This document shows positions 1-10,242 of a stretch of DNA of 64,000 bases, one piece after another. How positions within the stretch are numbered: the first letter of the stretch is position 1; every line of letters starts with the position of its first letter. The stretch is from Albugo candida (lineage: Eukaryota > Oomycota > Peronosporomycetes > Albuginales > Albuginaceae). The position numbers and the translations under genes were made by a program. Under the pieces are notes generated by a model that saw only the letters and a program-made list of their open reading frames with translations, ran no database searches and was not told the DNA's origin. Where the stretch lies: contig CAJNAR010000146.1 in NCBI GenBank assembly GCA_905220665.1, positions 372,001-436,000 of the forward strand. The letters are read 5' to 3'.

Positions 1-51
1 TGGCAAAATAGAGAAGTAACAAGTACCACAAAATCCCAGCCAAGCATGTGC

Positions 52-2640
52 TCCACGTGATTCACTCGCATGTACTATATGTCGGAGACATTTGATTTCT
101 TGATTGAGCGCATCAACCACGCATTGGACATGCAAGGTCGATATTTAATAGGAAATACCAATGCCTCCCACCGTTAGCTGAACCTGGATGAGATGCCTAA
201 ACTTGATATTATAGATATTTACGGATTCAAAGTGTTCGATCTATATCGTTTCGAACAGCTCTGTATCAATTACGTGGACGAAAAATTGCAGCAATCGTTT
301 ATCAACGTTGCGGTCCGAACAAGATGAATATGCTTTAGAAGGCATTGAATAGACTTTCATCTCATTCTTTAATAATAAGGTAGCTTGTAATTTGATGGAT
401 GCAAACTATGCAAAGCAAACAAGACAAATGGTAGCTCAAGCTCCCGGAATTTTCTGGCTCTGGATGATACAGTTAAGACGATGCATTCACAGGAAGGCGA
501 ACCCATCGACAAAACATTCTTGGATAAGGTCACCAGTACTCATCAAAATCATCCTCACTTTGCGAAGCGTGGTCGAGATTTTGGGATACGTCATTATGCT
601 GACACGGTACAATATCATACACACGGTTTCGGAGATACCAACAAGGGGGCAGTGAGTCCGGAGCTGTATTCAATGTTCCGATACCTTTTTCCAGCATCAG
701 TTATGGAGGAGGAAGAAAAACGGTCATCCAATCGACGGAAACAAATGGCTGCTCCTACCGCGGGATCCAAGATCCGAACACAGTGTGAAGCTTTGATACA
801 AACCTTGATGGAGTGTTCACCTCATCATGTTCGGTGCCTTAAGTCAAATGATTAAAAGCAAGCCAATTATTTTGATGACGGCCGTGTCTTGCATTAAATA
901 CAATACCCTGGTTTACTAGAGAATTTACGCGTTAGACGGTCTGGTTTTGCATTTCGTGGAGAGTATGGACGATTCCTTGATCGCTTTCGTATCATTTCGT
1001 CACAAACATATCCTGAGCACGTATTCACCGGCAGCGACAAGAAAGGGACTCAATTGATATTGCGATCCGCAGCGGAGGGTATCTCAAAACTGAAAGAAGA
1101 GGCAAAATTTGGCAAGACAATGGTATTCATTCGAACACTGGAGACATTGTTTGCTATTGAAAAGTTACGAGAGGAAGTCATTGGAAGGTATGTTCGAAAA
1201 ATCCAGCACATTTGGCGATCATACTTTGGACAGCGATATTTTTTGAAATTAAATCACGACATTTCAAAGTTATATGAAGCAAACGGGAAACTTCGTCAGC
1301 GTGTGAGTATTTGTCGACCATTCCATGGAAAGTATCTGTTGAAAGAAAACACGGATGAGATACATTTGAGGATCTCGGAAATAATGCGGTTCTATGGTGA
1401 CTCCGAAAAAATTATATTCGTCGATTTCGTTGATAAAATAATGTCACGGGCTGGTCCTCGAAACAATACGAAGGACATTGAACTTACTAAAGGATTTTGG
1501 GATTGTGGATCGGTTTATTCCGCTTCTCGCTTACTAGTTCTCTCAGATCAGTATTTGTACGTAATAGAAGAAACAATTCCATCATCAGTGGAGGGTGGCG
1601 ATTCCAGGAATGAGAAAGTTCCTAAATCGCCAATGTACAGGCTGAGACAACGAGCACATATTACAATGATCGAAGGCATACTGCTCAGTACATACGCCGG
1701 CCCATGTTTTATTCTTCAGATCCGGCCAGAGCCACTATTTTAAGGAGCCTATCCGGAACAATTGACTCGAAGATCGAAGCGTCTTTAACTGCATGGACAC
1801 TGGGAAGAAATTTGGACTTTTCAATGGCCGGCATCATTGCCGATTCACTGGCAAAATATATTGTGATGAAGTATGTAAACGAGTGGAGGTGATCCCGTCT
1901 CTTGGGTACTATACTCCCGCTCGTGTTCACGATTCTTGCATTGGCAATCTATCAACCGAAATGCTGGAGGATCAACAGTTTCTGTCGGAGAAGACGTCAG
2001 AGATTGTGAGTCTCTTAGCTGATGCAATAAGGCTACTAGGTGGTGGGAATACGATTCCGATACAGTTTCAAAATTCTGTACAACTACGTACTGCTTCAGA
2101 TAAAGAGCTCTCACGATCACCTCAGCAGAAGATCATATTCTCTACAACTGATTGCGATGAGTTGAAGCTCACTGGTAATCAGAACTCGCTTAAGATTTCC
2201 GCACCTACCGGAGTTCCGAAAGAATATAGCGTGAACCCTCGAAAGCGTGCAAAAGCAAGACGTCAACGTTTAGAGGCAACAAGAGAAGAAGAACGTGCAC
2301 AACGTGCTCAACGCCGGGCACAATTACAGCAAGAACGAGAGCACGAACGTTTTGAACGAATAAAAATACGGAAAGCTTAAAGCAAGCTGAGAAAGACGCC
2401 AGGATGCGGAGCACTCGGATCTCGATTCGAATGCGTCTTCGTTGGGACAGTTCGAGTTCAATAAAGTAAGGCCAAGCCGAAATTATACAAACACAAACAC
2501 TCCAGGCTTTTCACAGCAGGACTCTGGAAGAATGGTTAGTGAGCTTGCTGCGATTCTTGTACGACGTCGTGAAAACGCAGAGTACAAGACATTCTTAGCT
2601 CTCAATTGTTCCGAGAATTGGGAGATATGTTCGGATTGAT
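52..2640 (+). pseudogene. Decayed myosin heavy chain with TH1-like tail and FYVE remnant
   Basis: Translation in shifting frames gives successive myosin motor landmarks: a relay segment like LDIIDIYGF then FEQLCINY (202-300), PPGIF-like text near 440, a HYADTV...HTHGF stretch (580-650), and the C.PHHVRCLK.ND converter lead-in (800-852). One IQ-like segment follows, then a TH1-like tail (from about 1300) and a FYVE-like RHHCR...GK.YC motif (1815-1960) whose cysteine spacing is broken. A basic coiled coil ends it. The gene is broken. A frame change lies near 310 and another near 450, TAG replaces the conserved Trp of GIEW at 350-352, and TAA replaces Glu at 853-855 and Gln at 895-897 in the ND.K..NYFDD...H.I.Y.GLLEN block. 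Further frame changes follow after 1743 and 2380. Introns cannot explain stops inside these conserved blocks. FYVE-tailed myosins are known in oomycetes. The 5' end may lie outside the window. Confidence 0.85.
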
Positions 2641-2849
2641 ACTAGACAATGGTTTAATCGTGGCGTTGACTTGGTCTCAAGGCTAAATCACCTTCGGTTC
2701 TCTCAAGGAGGATTATGTTGCCATTTTCACATTCGAACAACAGAGAAGTCTTTCGTAAATACGAAATCGTATATTTCGTTTTATAGTAAACATGATTATG
2801 TCACCTCCACTTACTTCAAATTTGTCCAAGTTCTCACTATGTCCTTTAT

Positions 2850-3340
2850 GTAAGGCCAATCGCAAGGGAAAAAAAGAATGGAAATAGAATGCAATCGGCC
2901 GCATTCAAAAAGAAGGTATATGCTTTCTATATCGGAAGCGGCGGGCTTTTTGGTCACCTCTTTTTAGTATTCTGTTACTTTTAGACATGTTCTTTTAGTG
3001 AGTAGGTAAAGTCACATACTCTAATGAAATGATTGCATGATGTCAACCATCTTGGATCATGAAAGAGCCTTACCCTATGGATCGGCCGCAAACAAAAGAA
3101 GTCGTATGCGTTCCATATTGAAATCGACGGGTTTTTTGCTCACCTCTTTCAAGTGTCCTATTTGGGATAATAGGTAAAATCTCTTAGTCAAATCAAATGA
3201 ATGCACGATGTCAGCCATCTTGGCCCGCAGAAAATCTCGCGATACGCAGAAAAGAATGAGAAATAAAATGCATTCGGCCGCATACAAAAAGAAGGTGTAA
3301 GCCTTCTATATCGAAATCGGCAGGTCATCCGTTCACCTCT
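2850..3340. repeat. Degenerate tandem repeat, unit about 190 bp, 2.5 copies
   Basis: Three copies of a TCGGCCGCA.ACAAA.GAAG core start at about 2895, 3082 and 3274, spacings of 187 and 192 bp. Each is followed by TTCYATAT-G(A)A and a CACCTCTtt segment. Copies also share an upstream ATGTCAaCCATCTTGG block (3039 and 3209). The array follows the dead myosin directly and has no convincing reading frame. Copies differ by many substitutions and small indels, so it is old. Confidence 0.7.
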
Positions 3341-3460
3341 ATTTGATTTCGTGCAACGTTGGAGCTCTTGATTTTTTCTTCTTTGTAATTGATGTTCCAT
3401 GGCCAATCATCCTTGACTAGCTCCAACCACTACAGCATTAATCACTTTCATATTGGCATA

Positions 3461-4546
3461 ATGGTTCCCAAGTACTTGCTAATAGGCTTTTTCCCGCTGG
3501 TACTTAGCGGTCCGACTCGCCAAGAATATGAAAAGTCCATCACGGGTTACGGCGGGGACAAACTTCTACTTTCTGTCTTAGAAACACTGTATGATAACAA
3601 AGCCAAAAAAGGAGGGACAGAACATGTTGAATACGCCTCTATGCTGGACATGGATAAAACAATCATCAAGAAGAACCTTCCAGAAACGGTGCTCCTTAAG
3701 CAAATTGAATTGGGAGATTTTCGTTTCGGTTCTGATGATGTAAAGAAGCTTTTTGGATTCGAAACTATCAGAAATACTGAAAGCAGAAAAAACTGTTTCA
3801 ACCAAGAGTTGATGGTTCCGTTTGATAGTAAGGTCGGGGCGATCCAATCAGTGTTCCTGGAGAGGGAGGAAAGAATAAAACTCGGAAGGAATACGCAAAA
3901 CACATTTGTGCCTGAGGAGATTTAGAAGCTCACTACTGAGATCCAGCATTGGTCTAAAATGGTTCAAGACTTTATTCTCTTCAAAAACCAAGAGCACTGT
4001 TCATACACACTGTTGACCAAAGAATACCGACTGCTTCATGATGTCAACAAAGAAGCCCGGGACGAACTAATTAAAAAAGCTTTTGAAGGTCACCCGGAGA
4101 AATTCGCCTACAAGCAAATGCTCGATCTCATTCATATCCTAAAAGATGTGGACGTGCGTACGTTTATAATAACTGCCACGCATTTGGATTACCTCGACGC
4201 AACTCTGGCTGCGTTGAAGCTTACTGGATCGATCGCCGGTACATATGGCACTACTCCCACGAATGAAGACGGCATTTTCACTGGAGATGGTACATGTATG
4301 AGCGGTGAAATGAAGGGTAAAATTGTGAACGAGTTAATTACTTCATATGGTTTTCACACGATATTATCGGCCGGCGACTCGGATTATGATAGTCACATGC
4401 TTGAAGAATCCATTAAAGGTGGTGATGGGTACGCACTCCTCATTCAGCCCTCTTCCAAATTGAGTAAGAATCTCGAACTCCTTGAAAGCAAATATCCAAG
4501 CCAATGCGCTATCCAGAGAGTTAATGCAGAGGAGTGGTTGATGTAA
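3461..4546 (+). pseudogene. Secreted HAD-superfamily (phosphoserine-phosphatase-like) hydrolase with one in-frame TAG
   Basis: From the ATG at 3461 the protein begins with a good signal peptide (MVPKYLLIGFFPLVLSG). It shows the HAD motifs in order: LDMDKT (nucleophile and acid Asp at about residues 63 and 65), FIITATH (motif II), the Lys of SGEMKGK (motif III) and GDSDYD (motif IV, near 4372). This fits a haloacid-dehalogenase phosphatase of the phosphoserine phosphatase type, probably secreted. The frame is interrupted only by TAG at 3923-3925. The same frame runs on to TAA at 4546. A GTAAGG...TTTAG intron (3828-3925) would break the frame, so splicing does not rescue it. Possible readings are a recent pseudogene, a sequencing error, or stop readthrough. 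All catalytic motifs remain, and motif I lies before the stop while II-IV lie after it. Confidence 0.65.
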
Positions 4547-4775
4547 GATCGACCTCAAACACCAAGCTCGAATATATGCCCTTGAAACCAAATTATTTTG
4601 GTTGAACAAACTTTTTCTCGTACCTGGCATCTTCGACCCATTTCTTTCTTGATTAACTAATCTCTGGGTCCTTGTCTATATTGCGCACTGATTTCTACTG
4701 TCCCGCATTTGATTCCATTATGTTCGGAGAACACGGAGGCATATGTTCATTATTCTAGATTTTTGAGAACAGTGA

Positions 4776-5760
4776 CTAAACCTGTGTACTTCCACATCGA
4801 CCTAACACCTTTAAAATCAAGTCGCTCGTTCTCTTGGAGAAAGCTGTCTCAAGCACCACCTCTATTCCGGGTGTTCAGGAATGCGTTAAAAGAAGAGTAG
4901 CGTACCACAATTTGATTTTCAAAGGAGCCAAGAATTCGGCCGCTTCATATACTTTTAACTTTCTCACGTTCGGTTGCATTATTATCCTGAAGGAATATTT
5001 GAGATTCGTAAACTTTCGTGCAACGGATAGCTGCAGTGACCAGGCTTGCAAAGTGCACTTCGGTCTCCAAGGGTCTATCTGCATCATCTGCACCATCCAT
5101 AGCAACAACAAACACGTTCATTATCAATCCTTTATTATCTTTTTGCACAGAGCTTCTTGCTTTGAGTTGGCAATATCACGGCCTGCTGCTCCTTCATCCT
5201 GTCCCTCGTGGCATTTTTCAACCCGCCGGCAACTTACCCACAGTGGTTGTGTGTATGTATTCTAGCTTTCTAGCACGTATGCTCAGTAAGAATCTTGTGT
5301 CACAAAACGGATACAGCCCATGTTGTATTAGTGACGATCGGTAGGTGTCGCGGAAGAAGGGATCGACAAAATCTTGAACAACGATAGTAGTCGACTATGT
5401 CATCTGTCCCAACTCCAAAGACTAAGAGCTGGTCAATTTTCATTAGAGATCCGTCACCCTGTTGCAGCGATCTTCGTTCCTGGATTCGGCATATGTGAAT
5501 GTTGTCACATTTTCGCTGCAGAACGCTTATCAAGTGATTGGGAGCCAGCCAAGATGATAAGCTACTCTTGTATAAATTATCATCGTTTTTCAAAATCTTC
5601 GTAAGAGCCTTTCTCGTTTTGTTGCAATGAGTAGCTCAGCTCTTTCTTGACGCATTCAGCCTGACGTATACCAGAAAGACCTTGTCACATCTCATGTTTA
5701 ACCAACATCGGTTTGGACCTTGTGCCGATTATTTTTGACTTTCCAAGATTTTTTCAGCAT
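4776..5760 (-). CDS. Unrecognised 214-aa protein, six small exons
   Basis: I do not recognise the family. The model joins exons 5703-5760, 5566-5634, 5458-5525, 5238-5394, 4953-5159 and 4776-4861. All junctions are GT-AG, all phases agree and the total is 645 nt. The introns are 40-91 nt. The protein begins MLKKSWKVKNNRHK. It is basic at the N-terminus, has a central segment with DFVDPFFRDTYRSSL, then MNVFVVAMDGADD and a C-terminal FSKRTSDLILKVLGRCGST stretch. There is no signal peptide and no membrane segment. Support is the phase consistency across six exons and protein-like composition. Its weak points are the 40-nt intron and the unproven start. Its neighbours are the interrupted HAD gene (convergent) and a small + strand gene. 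Confidence 0.45.
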
Positions 5761-6294
5761 AGAGAAAAGCATCTCACAAATCAGCCGACTTCAAAATCCC
5801 AGTGATAGCTTTATTCCATGCGTACGTCTAGCTCGTTAGCTCGTACACAGCTGTGAATACGCATAATGTAAAAGTTGCTTGCCATTAGCTATAAACTTCT
5901 CCATTCTGGTACCGCAAAACCCACTGTGAGTTTTTTCTATGAGATGTTTACACTATGCCGCATCGCCATCGGTCTCGGTCGTGTGTTGCTCGAAGAGTCT
6001 CTTGGAAACACTGATAATTAATTGGATTATTCGGTAAACGTAGCTGTTCGTTGTCAATACATTCTTGGGTGTGAATCTCGTTCGAGTAACACTGATACCT
6101 TGATACAAATATCGTGTTCACATTAACGGCTTGCCCTTTGAGCGGAAAGCGTTCAAAGCACCACGAGTATACGTATTATTTTGAAACTAGTATGAAGTCG
6201 TCCAATACGAGATTGACATTAAGTAGCGTATCAACACAATTTGGACCGGATTCGGTTTTCACATCGCAAAATCAATGAAAAAAAATCTCACACA

Positions 6295-6558
6295 ATGGAT
6301 GTATGGGATAGCAGATATTCAAGCTTTAATTCCATTGACCCAGCAGCACTCTCCCATTCAACAATACAGGAAAAAAATAAATGTGCAGATGCTAATCTTT
6401 CAGTACTCGACATGGACTCCCACATCTCAGGTGTCTCCACCTTCTCCATTGTAAGTTTGTAATCTGCACAACACATATCAATCTTTCATTTCCTGACGCG
6501 TGTCATGTTGAGATAGCAGCGGCTTTTTATCTTGTTGAGTACACTGCGCCAACATTAG
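6295..6558 (+). CDS. Possible small two-exon gene, 65 aa
   Basis: ATG at 6295 opens an exon (6295-6450) coding MDVWDSRYSSFNSIDPAAL and onward, ending exactly at GTAAGT. A 66-nt intron with a CTGAC branch-like site leads to an ATAGCAG double acceptor, and the last exon (6517-6558) codes QRLFILLSTLRQH then TAG. The serine-rich hydrophilic protein with a short hydrophobic tail resembles a tail-anchored peptide, but no family is recognised. A second frame in the last exon also looks protein-like, so the model is tentative. Positions 5761-6294 between this and the preceding gene hold nothing I can support. Confidence 0.3.
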
Positions 6559-6892
6559 GGCGCTGTGAGAGAATTTATATTGAAGGCTGAGTGCATAAGC
6601 ATGAGATGAATCTTATTTTTGGCATCGTTCAGCATGTATCAATTTTAAAGGCACTGAAAGTCTACAGTTTGTTCTTGCCCAAAGCACTGAACAGCGTATA
6701 TGTGTCGAGTAAAGTACAACGGAGAGAGACTTGGAAGGAGTGGATCAGCTACATCATACGTAGTAGATATCGCTGTATTGCCAAAGTCAAACAACCAAGC
6801 ATTTTTCAAAGAGCGTCGCATAATTGCAACAGTGCACATGGTTGGTTTGACACTTATGGTATGAGACAGTCAGGCACTTGTATTCCGCTCCC

Positions 6893-8054
6893 TTACGCAT
6901 TCGACTGTTTGTTCGGAATGCTCGCTTTCATCTGCTGCTGCAACCACAAGAAGGAGGACGCACTTGAGATTCCCACGCAGCAATTTACACGATCAAGGTC
7001 ATGACCACCTTCTACGAGACCCCAGCTACCGATCTAGAAACAATACGAAGTAAAAAGTTTGGAAATAGAAGAAATATGACCGTAATTGACTTGTATACCT
7101 GAAATTCTTCTTCAACTCGGGATATATCCATTGCCTACAAAGAGATCAGGTCATGAACGAATTGGTTTATGAGTCTATAGTCCGATTCAGAAACGTACGT
7201 CTTTCGCGGTGATATGACGATCAAATAATGCTGATGCAGTGATGAAAGACTGTGCGAGAATAAAAGCATTGGAACGTTACCCTTAGAAGAAGATAGAGAT
7301 AAGCAAGATAGAGAGTAAGCAAACCTTGCAATTTCTAGTCATCGCACGTAAGGGAACGAGTTCGAAATCATTCAGCTATGCAGATAGTATTGTTGCTATG
7401 ATTGACCGAATATGACATGCTTTACCTTTTGTAAATATAACCGCACATTATGAACAAGTGTTTCGTCATGCACAAGTGCATTCATGGTCCCATGGCTGAC
7501 ATCAAGTTCACCATCAAACTTTTTCTCAAACCATCTTCTTATCGGCTCCCATTTTTCCAGCTGCAACGAGTAAAGCTTTTCCTGCGGGGTCGGCGACACT
7601 TGATAGCAGATAGTATCACTTTGTAAGTAGTTCATCATATCTTCTATCAAATCATGTCTGCTTGACGTCAAATGTAGGTCAATAATGGTTGATGCAAGCG
7701 TCATAATCGGCATGGTCGCCGGACGAATTGTACTTTTCTGCGCATCCCACTCATGCGCAACAGCATACGCTAATGCTCTGTACGGAACTTCAAATTTAGA
7801 TTTTAATGAAGTCTTGATGTTCCTCCCATCCAAAGCAACGCTATACGCAGGTCTCTCTGAAAGTATCTCCACAACGCTAACTCGATCATAAAACCGCAGA
7901 GCTCCATCAATGTTTGGACCTTGAGGAGTGTTTATGAATCAATCGTCAGTATATCTAGAATATCTTTATAGATCTTACTAGCGATTTTAGCTCTTCCAAA
8001 TCTGCCCGTACCAAAGTAGCGCGCCAGATTCCAGTCATGCCTATAGCACCTCAT
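6893..8054 (-). CDS. ATP12: ATP synthase F1 assembly chaperone ATP12
   Basis: Six exons: 7979-8054, 7426-7919, 7325-7375, 7199-7249, 7099-7134 and 6893-7033. They total 849 nt (282 aa). All junctions are GT-AG with matching phase, and introns run 50-75 nt. The family signature is clear: YSVALDGRNIKT near residue 50, VPYRALAYAVAHEWDAQ, IRPATMPIMTLASTIIDL, and near the C-terminus FQIGSWGLVEGGHDLDR. Atp12 binds the F1 alpha subunit in the mitochondrial matrix and helps build the F1 sector of ATP synthase. The first exon is basic and arginine-rich, as expected of a mitochondrial presequence. The length is usual for the family. It is divergent from RPB4, start codons only 67 bp apart. Confidence 0.9.
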
Positions 8055-8121
8055 GAATGTAAGCCAATCAAATTTACTTAAACAAATCAAGCTGTGCTTG
8101 TCGGCTTCATTCTGTCAAGGC
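8055..8121. promoter_or_regulatory. 67-bp divergent promoter between ATP12 and RPB4
   Basis: The ATP12 start codon (complement of 8052-8054) and the preferred RPB4 start (8122) leave only this segment for both 5' regions. No TATA box is visible. An earlier in-frame ATG at 8053 would overlap the ATP12 start, which argues for 8122. Shared regulation is inference. Confidence 0.5.
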
Positions 8122-8706
8122 ATGGCCTCCAATTCCAAGCACGTAGTCGACACTGAAGATGCCGCTGAATTAAATTTAGGAGAAGACTTTCGTGATGAAA
8201 CCTGCCTGTCCAACGCTGAAGTTGCAGTCATCCTGGAAAAACAGAAGCAAGATTATGAGAATCAGGAGAAGCAACTGACGAAGTAAGGAAATAATCGTTG
8301 TCGAGAATCAATGCAACACAATTGTTCGAATCTTTCGTAGTGTTTTCCAGAAAACATACTCATATGTGCAGCGATTCAGTGGCACGAAGGATCCAGTGTC
8401 GAATCAAGCATCTGTGACAGAGTTACGAGAGTAAGTGCATCAGTTGATCAACACAGTCTAGACAGCTCAGATTTCTTGTATAATTGTAGAGCACTCATGT
8501 CCCTTGTTTTCAACCGAGAAGTCGATGATAGAGTTGTGGAAATTCGACTGGAGGAATTCGAAATTGCTTGCTTATCGAATCTGAATCCAGAAGAAGTGGA
8601 AGAAGCGGTCGCTTTGATCCCTAGTCTTAGTAAGCGGTACGCAGAGGAAGAGATAGAAGAAATACTGGGGATAGTTTCTAGAACAGCAGCTAGAATGTAT
8701 GGATGA
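8122..8706 (+). CDS. RPB4: RNA polymerase II subunit RPB4
   Basis: Three exons: 8122-8282, 8341-8430 and 8490-8706. They total 468 nt (155 aa), with introns of 58 and 59 nt in matching phase. The order of features is typical of Rpb4: EDAAELNLGEDF and CLSNAEVAVILE near the N-terminus, TYSYVQRFSGTKD in the middle, then EFEIACLSNLNPEEVEEA and ALIPSL at the C-terminal HRDC-like part. Rpb4 forms the stalk of RNA polymerase II with Rpb7 and acts in initiation and mRNA fate. The length is close to that of other eukaryotic Rpb4 proteins. The start was chosen at 8122 because it leaves room for a promoter and gives the usual acidic N-terminus. Confidence 0.92.
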
Positions 8707-8780
8707 ATATTAAAGGCCGCTCCAAAAACTTTGCCAGTGATTGTTTGGTGCTTATATTGCATCACTTTAGGAACCTACTC

Positions 8781-9287
8781 TTACCTTTTCTTGCATTCAT
8801 CATCTTCTACTGGAGTTTCATTGTTCTCTTTTTCAACGATGCTTGTCAGTAGCTCACATTTTCGCCGCGAATCATCTATCGACTAATCAGTAGATACCGA
8901 TAATGTGATGTTGATCAAAACAGCATAAAGGTTGTTTGTGCGCTCGCCTGGTCTTGCTTACGCCTTTCTTACGCGCTTGTCTGCTAAACTAACTTGCTCA
9001 TCCTCTTTAAACTGTTTCTCACGAGTTTCGCACGTTTAATTCGACGCCGTCAATATTTCTTCCTAGTTGAAGAATGGTTCATCAAGGCAGTGCTTCTTAA
9101 AAGTTCATGAGCAGAATATATGTGCGTTATTCCATGAGTTCGATTGCTTGTCCAAGGATACTTCCGCACGATCGTTTAGTGTGGCCTGCTCTATTATTCA
9201 GTCAGCTTTGGCTAGCTGCGATTCCTTAGACGCTCTACGAGTCGGTTATCTTATACCTAAATTGATATTCCGAGTGATTACTTTCAT
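8781..9287 (-). CDS. Possible tiny four-exon gene, 68-aa charged protein
   Basis: The model joins 9257-9287, 9162-9190, 8973-9017 and 8781-8882 (207 nt, all phases matching). Introns are 66, 144 and 90 nt. It codes MKVITRNINLEQATLND, then KQFKEDEQVSLADKR and a final DDSRRKCELLTSIVEKENN stretch ending at TAA. The protein is highly charged and probably a coiled-coil helix. No family is recognised. The evidence is frame continuity and codon-like composition only. The 144-nt intron is longer than is usual here. The gene is convergent with RPB4, 74 bp apart. Confidence 0.4.
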
Positions 9288-10242
9288 GGTCTTCAACTTC
9301 CGAGTAGTAAGAGGACCCCATCTGCATTTTATTGCCCTTGAACTCAATCGATGTCATTGTTACTTCTTGCAAGCGACGCATGCTATCTCGGATCCAGGCC
9401 TGCCTCAGTCGATAGGGTTTGCACATCTTGTGCTGTCAGTATGAATCTCAAGCAAATGATTTGGAAGGAAAACACAAACTATATCTCTAACAGACGTATC
9501 TCTCTCGTGTGAAGAAATCTGTCACTTCTGAACGAACCCTTTTGTTTCACTTTGTTGCAACAAAATACAATATGTATTTGTAGAGGTGTACTGGAGGCAC
9601 TGCGCCCATATGGTTTCTTGTCAATGAGAGAACTGCATCACGGCATCAGATAAATGGGAAATTTTCGAAACGTGAGCTGCATTTTTAAAACAGCAACATA
9701 ACCCTTTAGCTCACAAATAGAGATCAAACAGGAAGCAGTCGACGCTTATCGTATCCGTCCGTTTACAGCTCTGCCGTCCCAAAAGTTGCCTGTATGTAAG
9801 ATTCAAAAGTCAACCGGATCTGTCTCATGCCAAACGATGACTGTACTTTCATTCACATACTTTGTATAATATTATGCATGCAAGGATTCTATACCTGTGA
9901 TTCAACGAGATCTACGTCTCTGATTGATCGAATTCTAACAAACAGCGTCTCCATAACACCAACTGATTGAAGAGGGATAGGACTTCAAGCGGACCTTATC
10001 GGAGTTTTTGTATGAAATTTGCCCTTGCTCAGCGCATGTACACGCACGGTGGTAACACAAAAATAGTTTACAGCGAGATTCTTCCTCAAGTGGAACGAGT
10101 GTACCTGCGGGGAAATACCAGAAACCCGAATCAAGTTATCGTTCCGAAGGTTCCAAGAATTGGACGAAAAGTCACAAACGTACTTTGACTGGTTTGTACT
10201 GGTAACAGCAGCATCAGCTTTCAAAGCCAATCATATTAGACT
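9288..10242. other. Stretch without a supported gene
   Basis: Open frames at 9967-10188 (+) and 9235-9426 (-) have no recognised domain, and their splice context is not clear. The last part is probably the 5' region of the kinase gene that follows. Confidence 0.4.

Noticed and set aside
3828..3925. GTAAGG...TTTAG as an intron that would remove the in-frame TAG of the HAD gene
   Set aside because: Removing 98 nt shifts the frame relative to the downstream HAD motifs.
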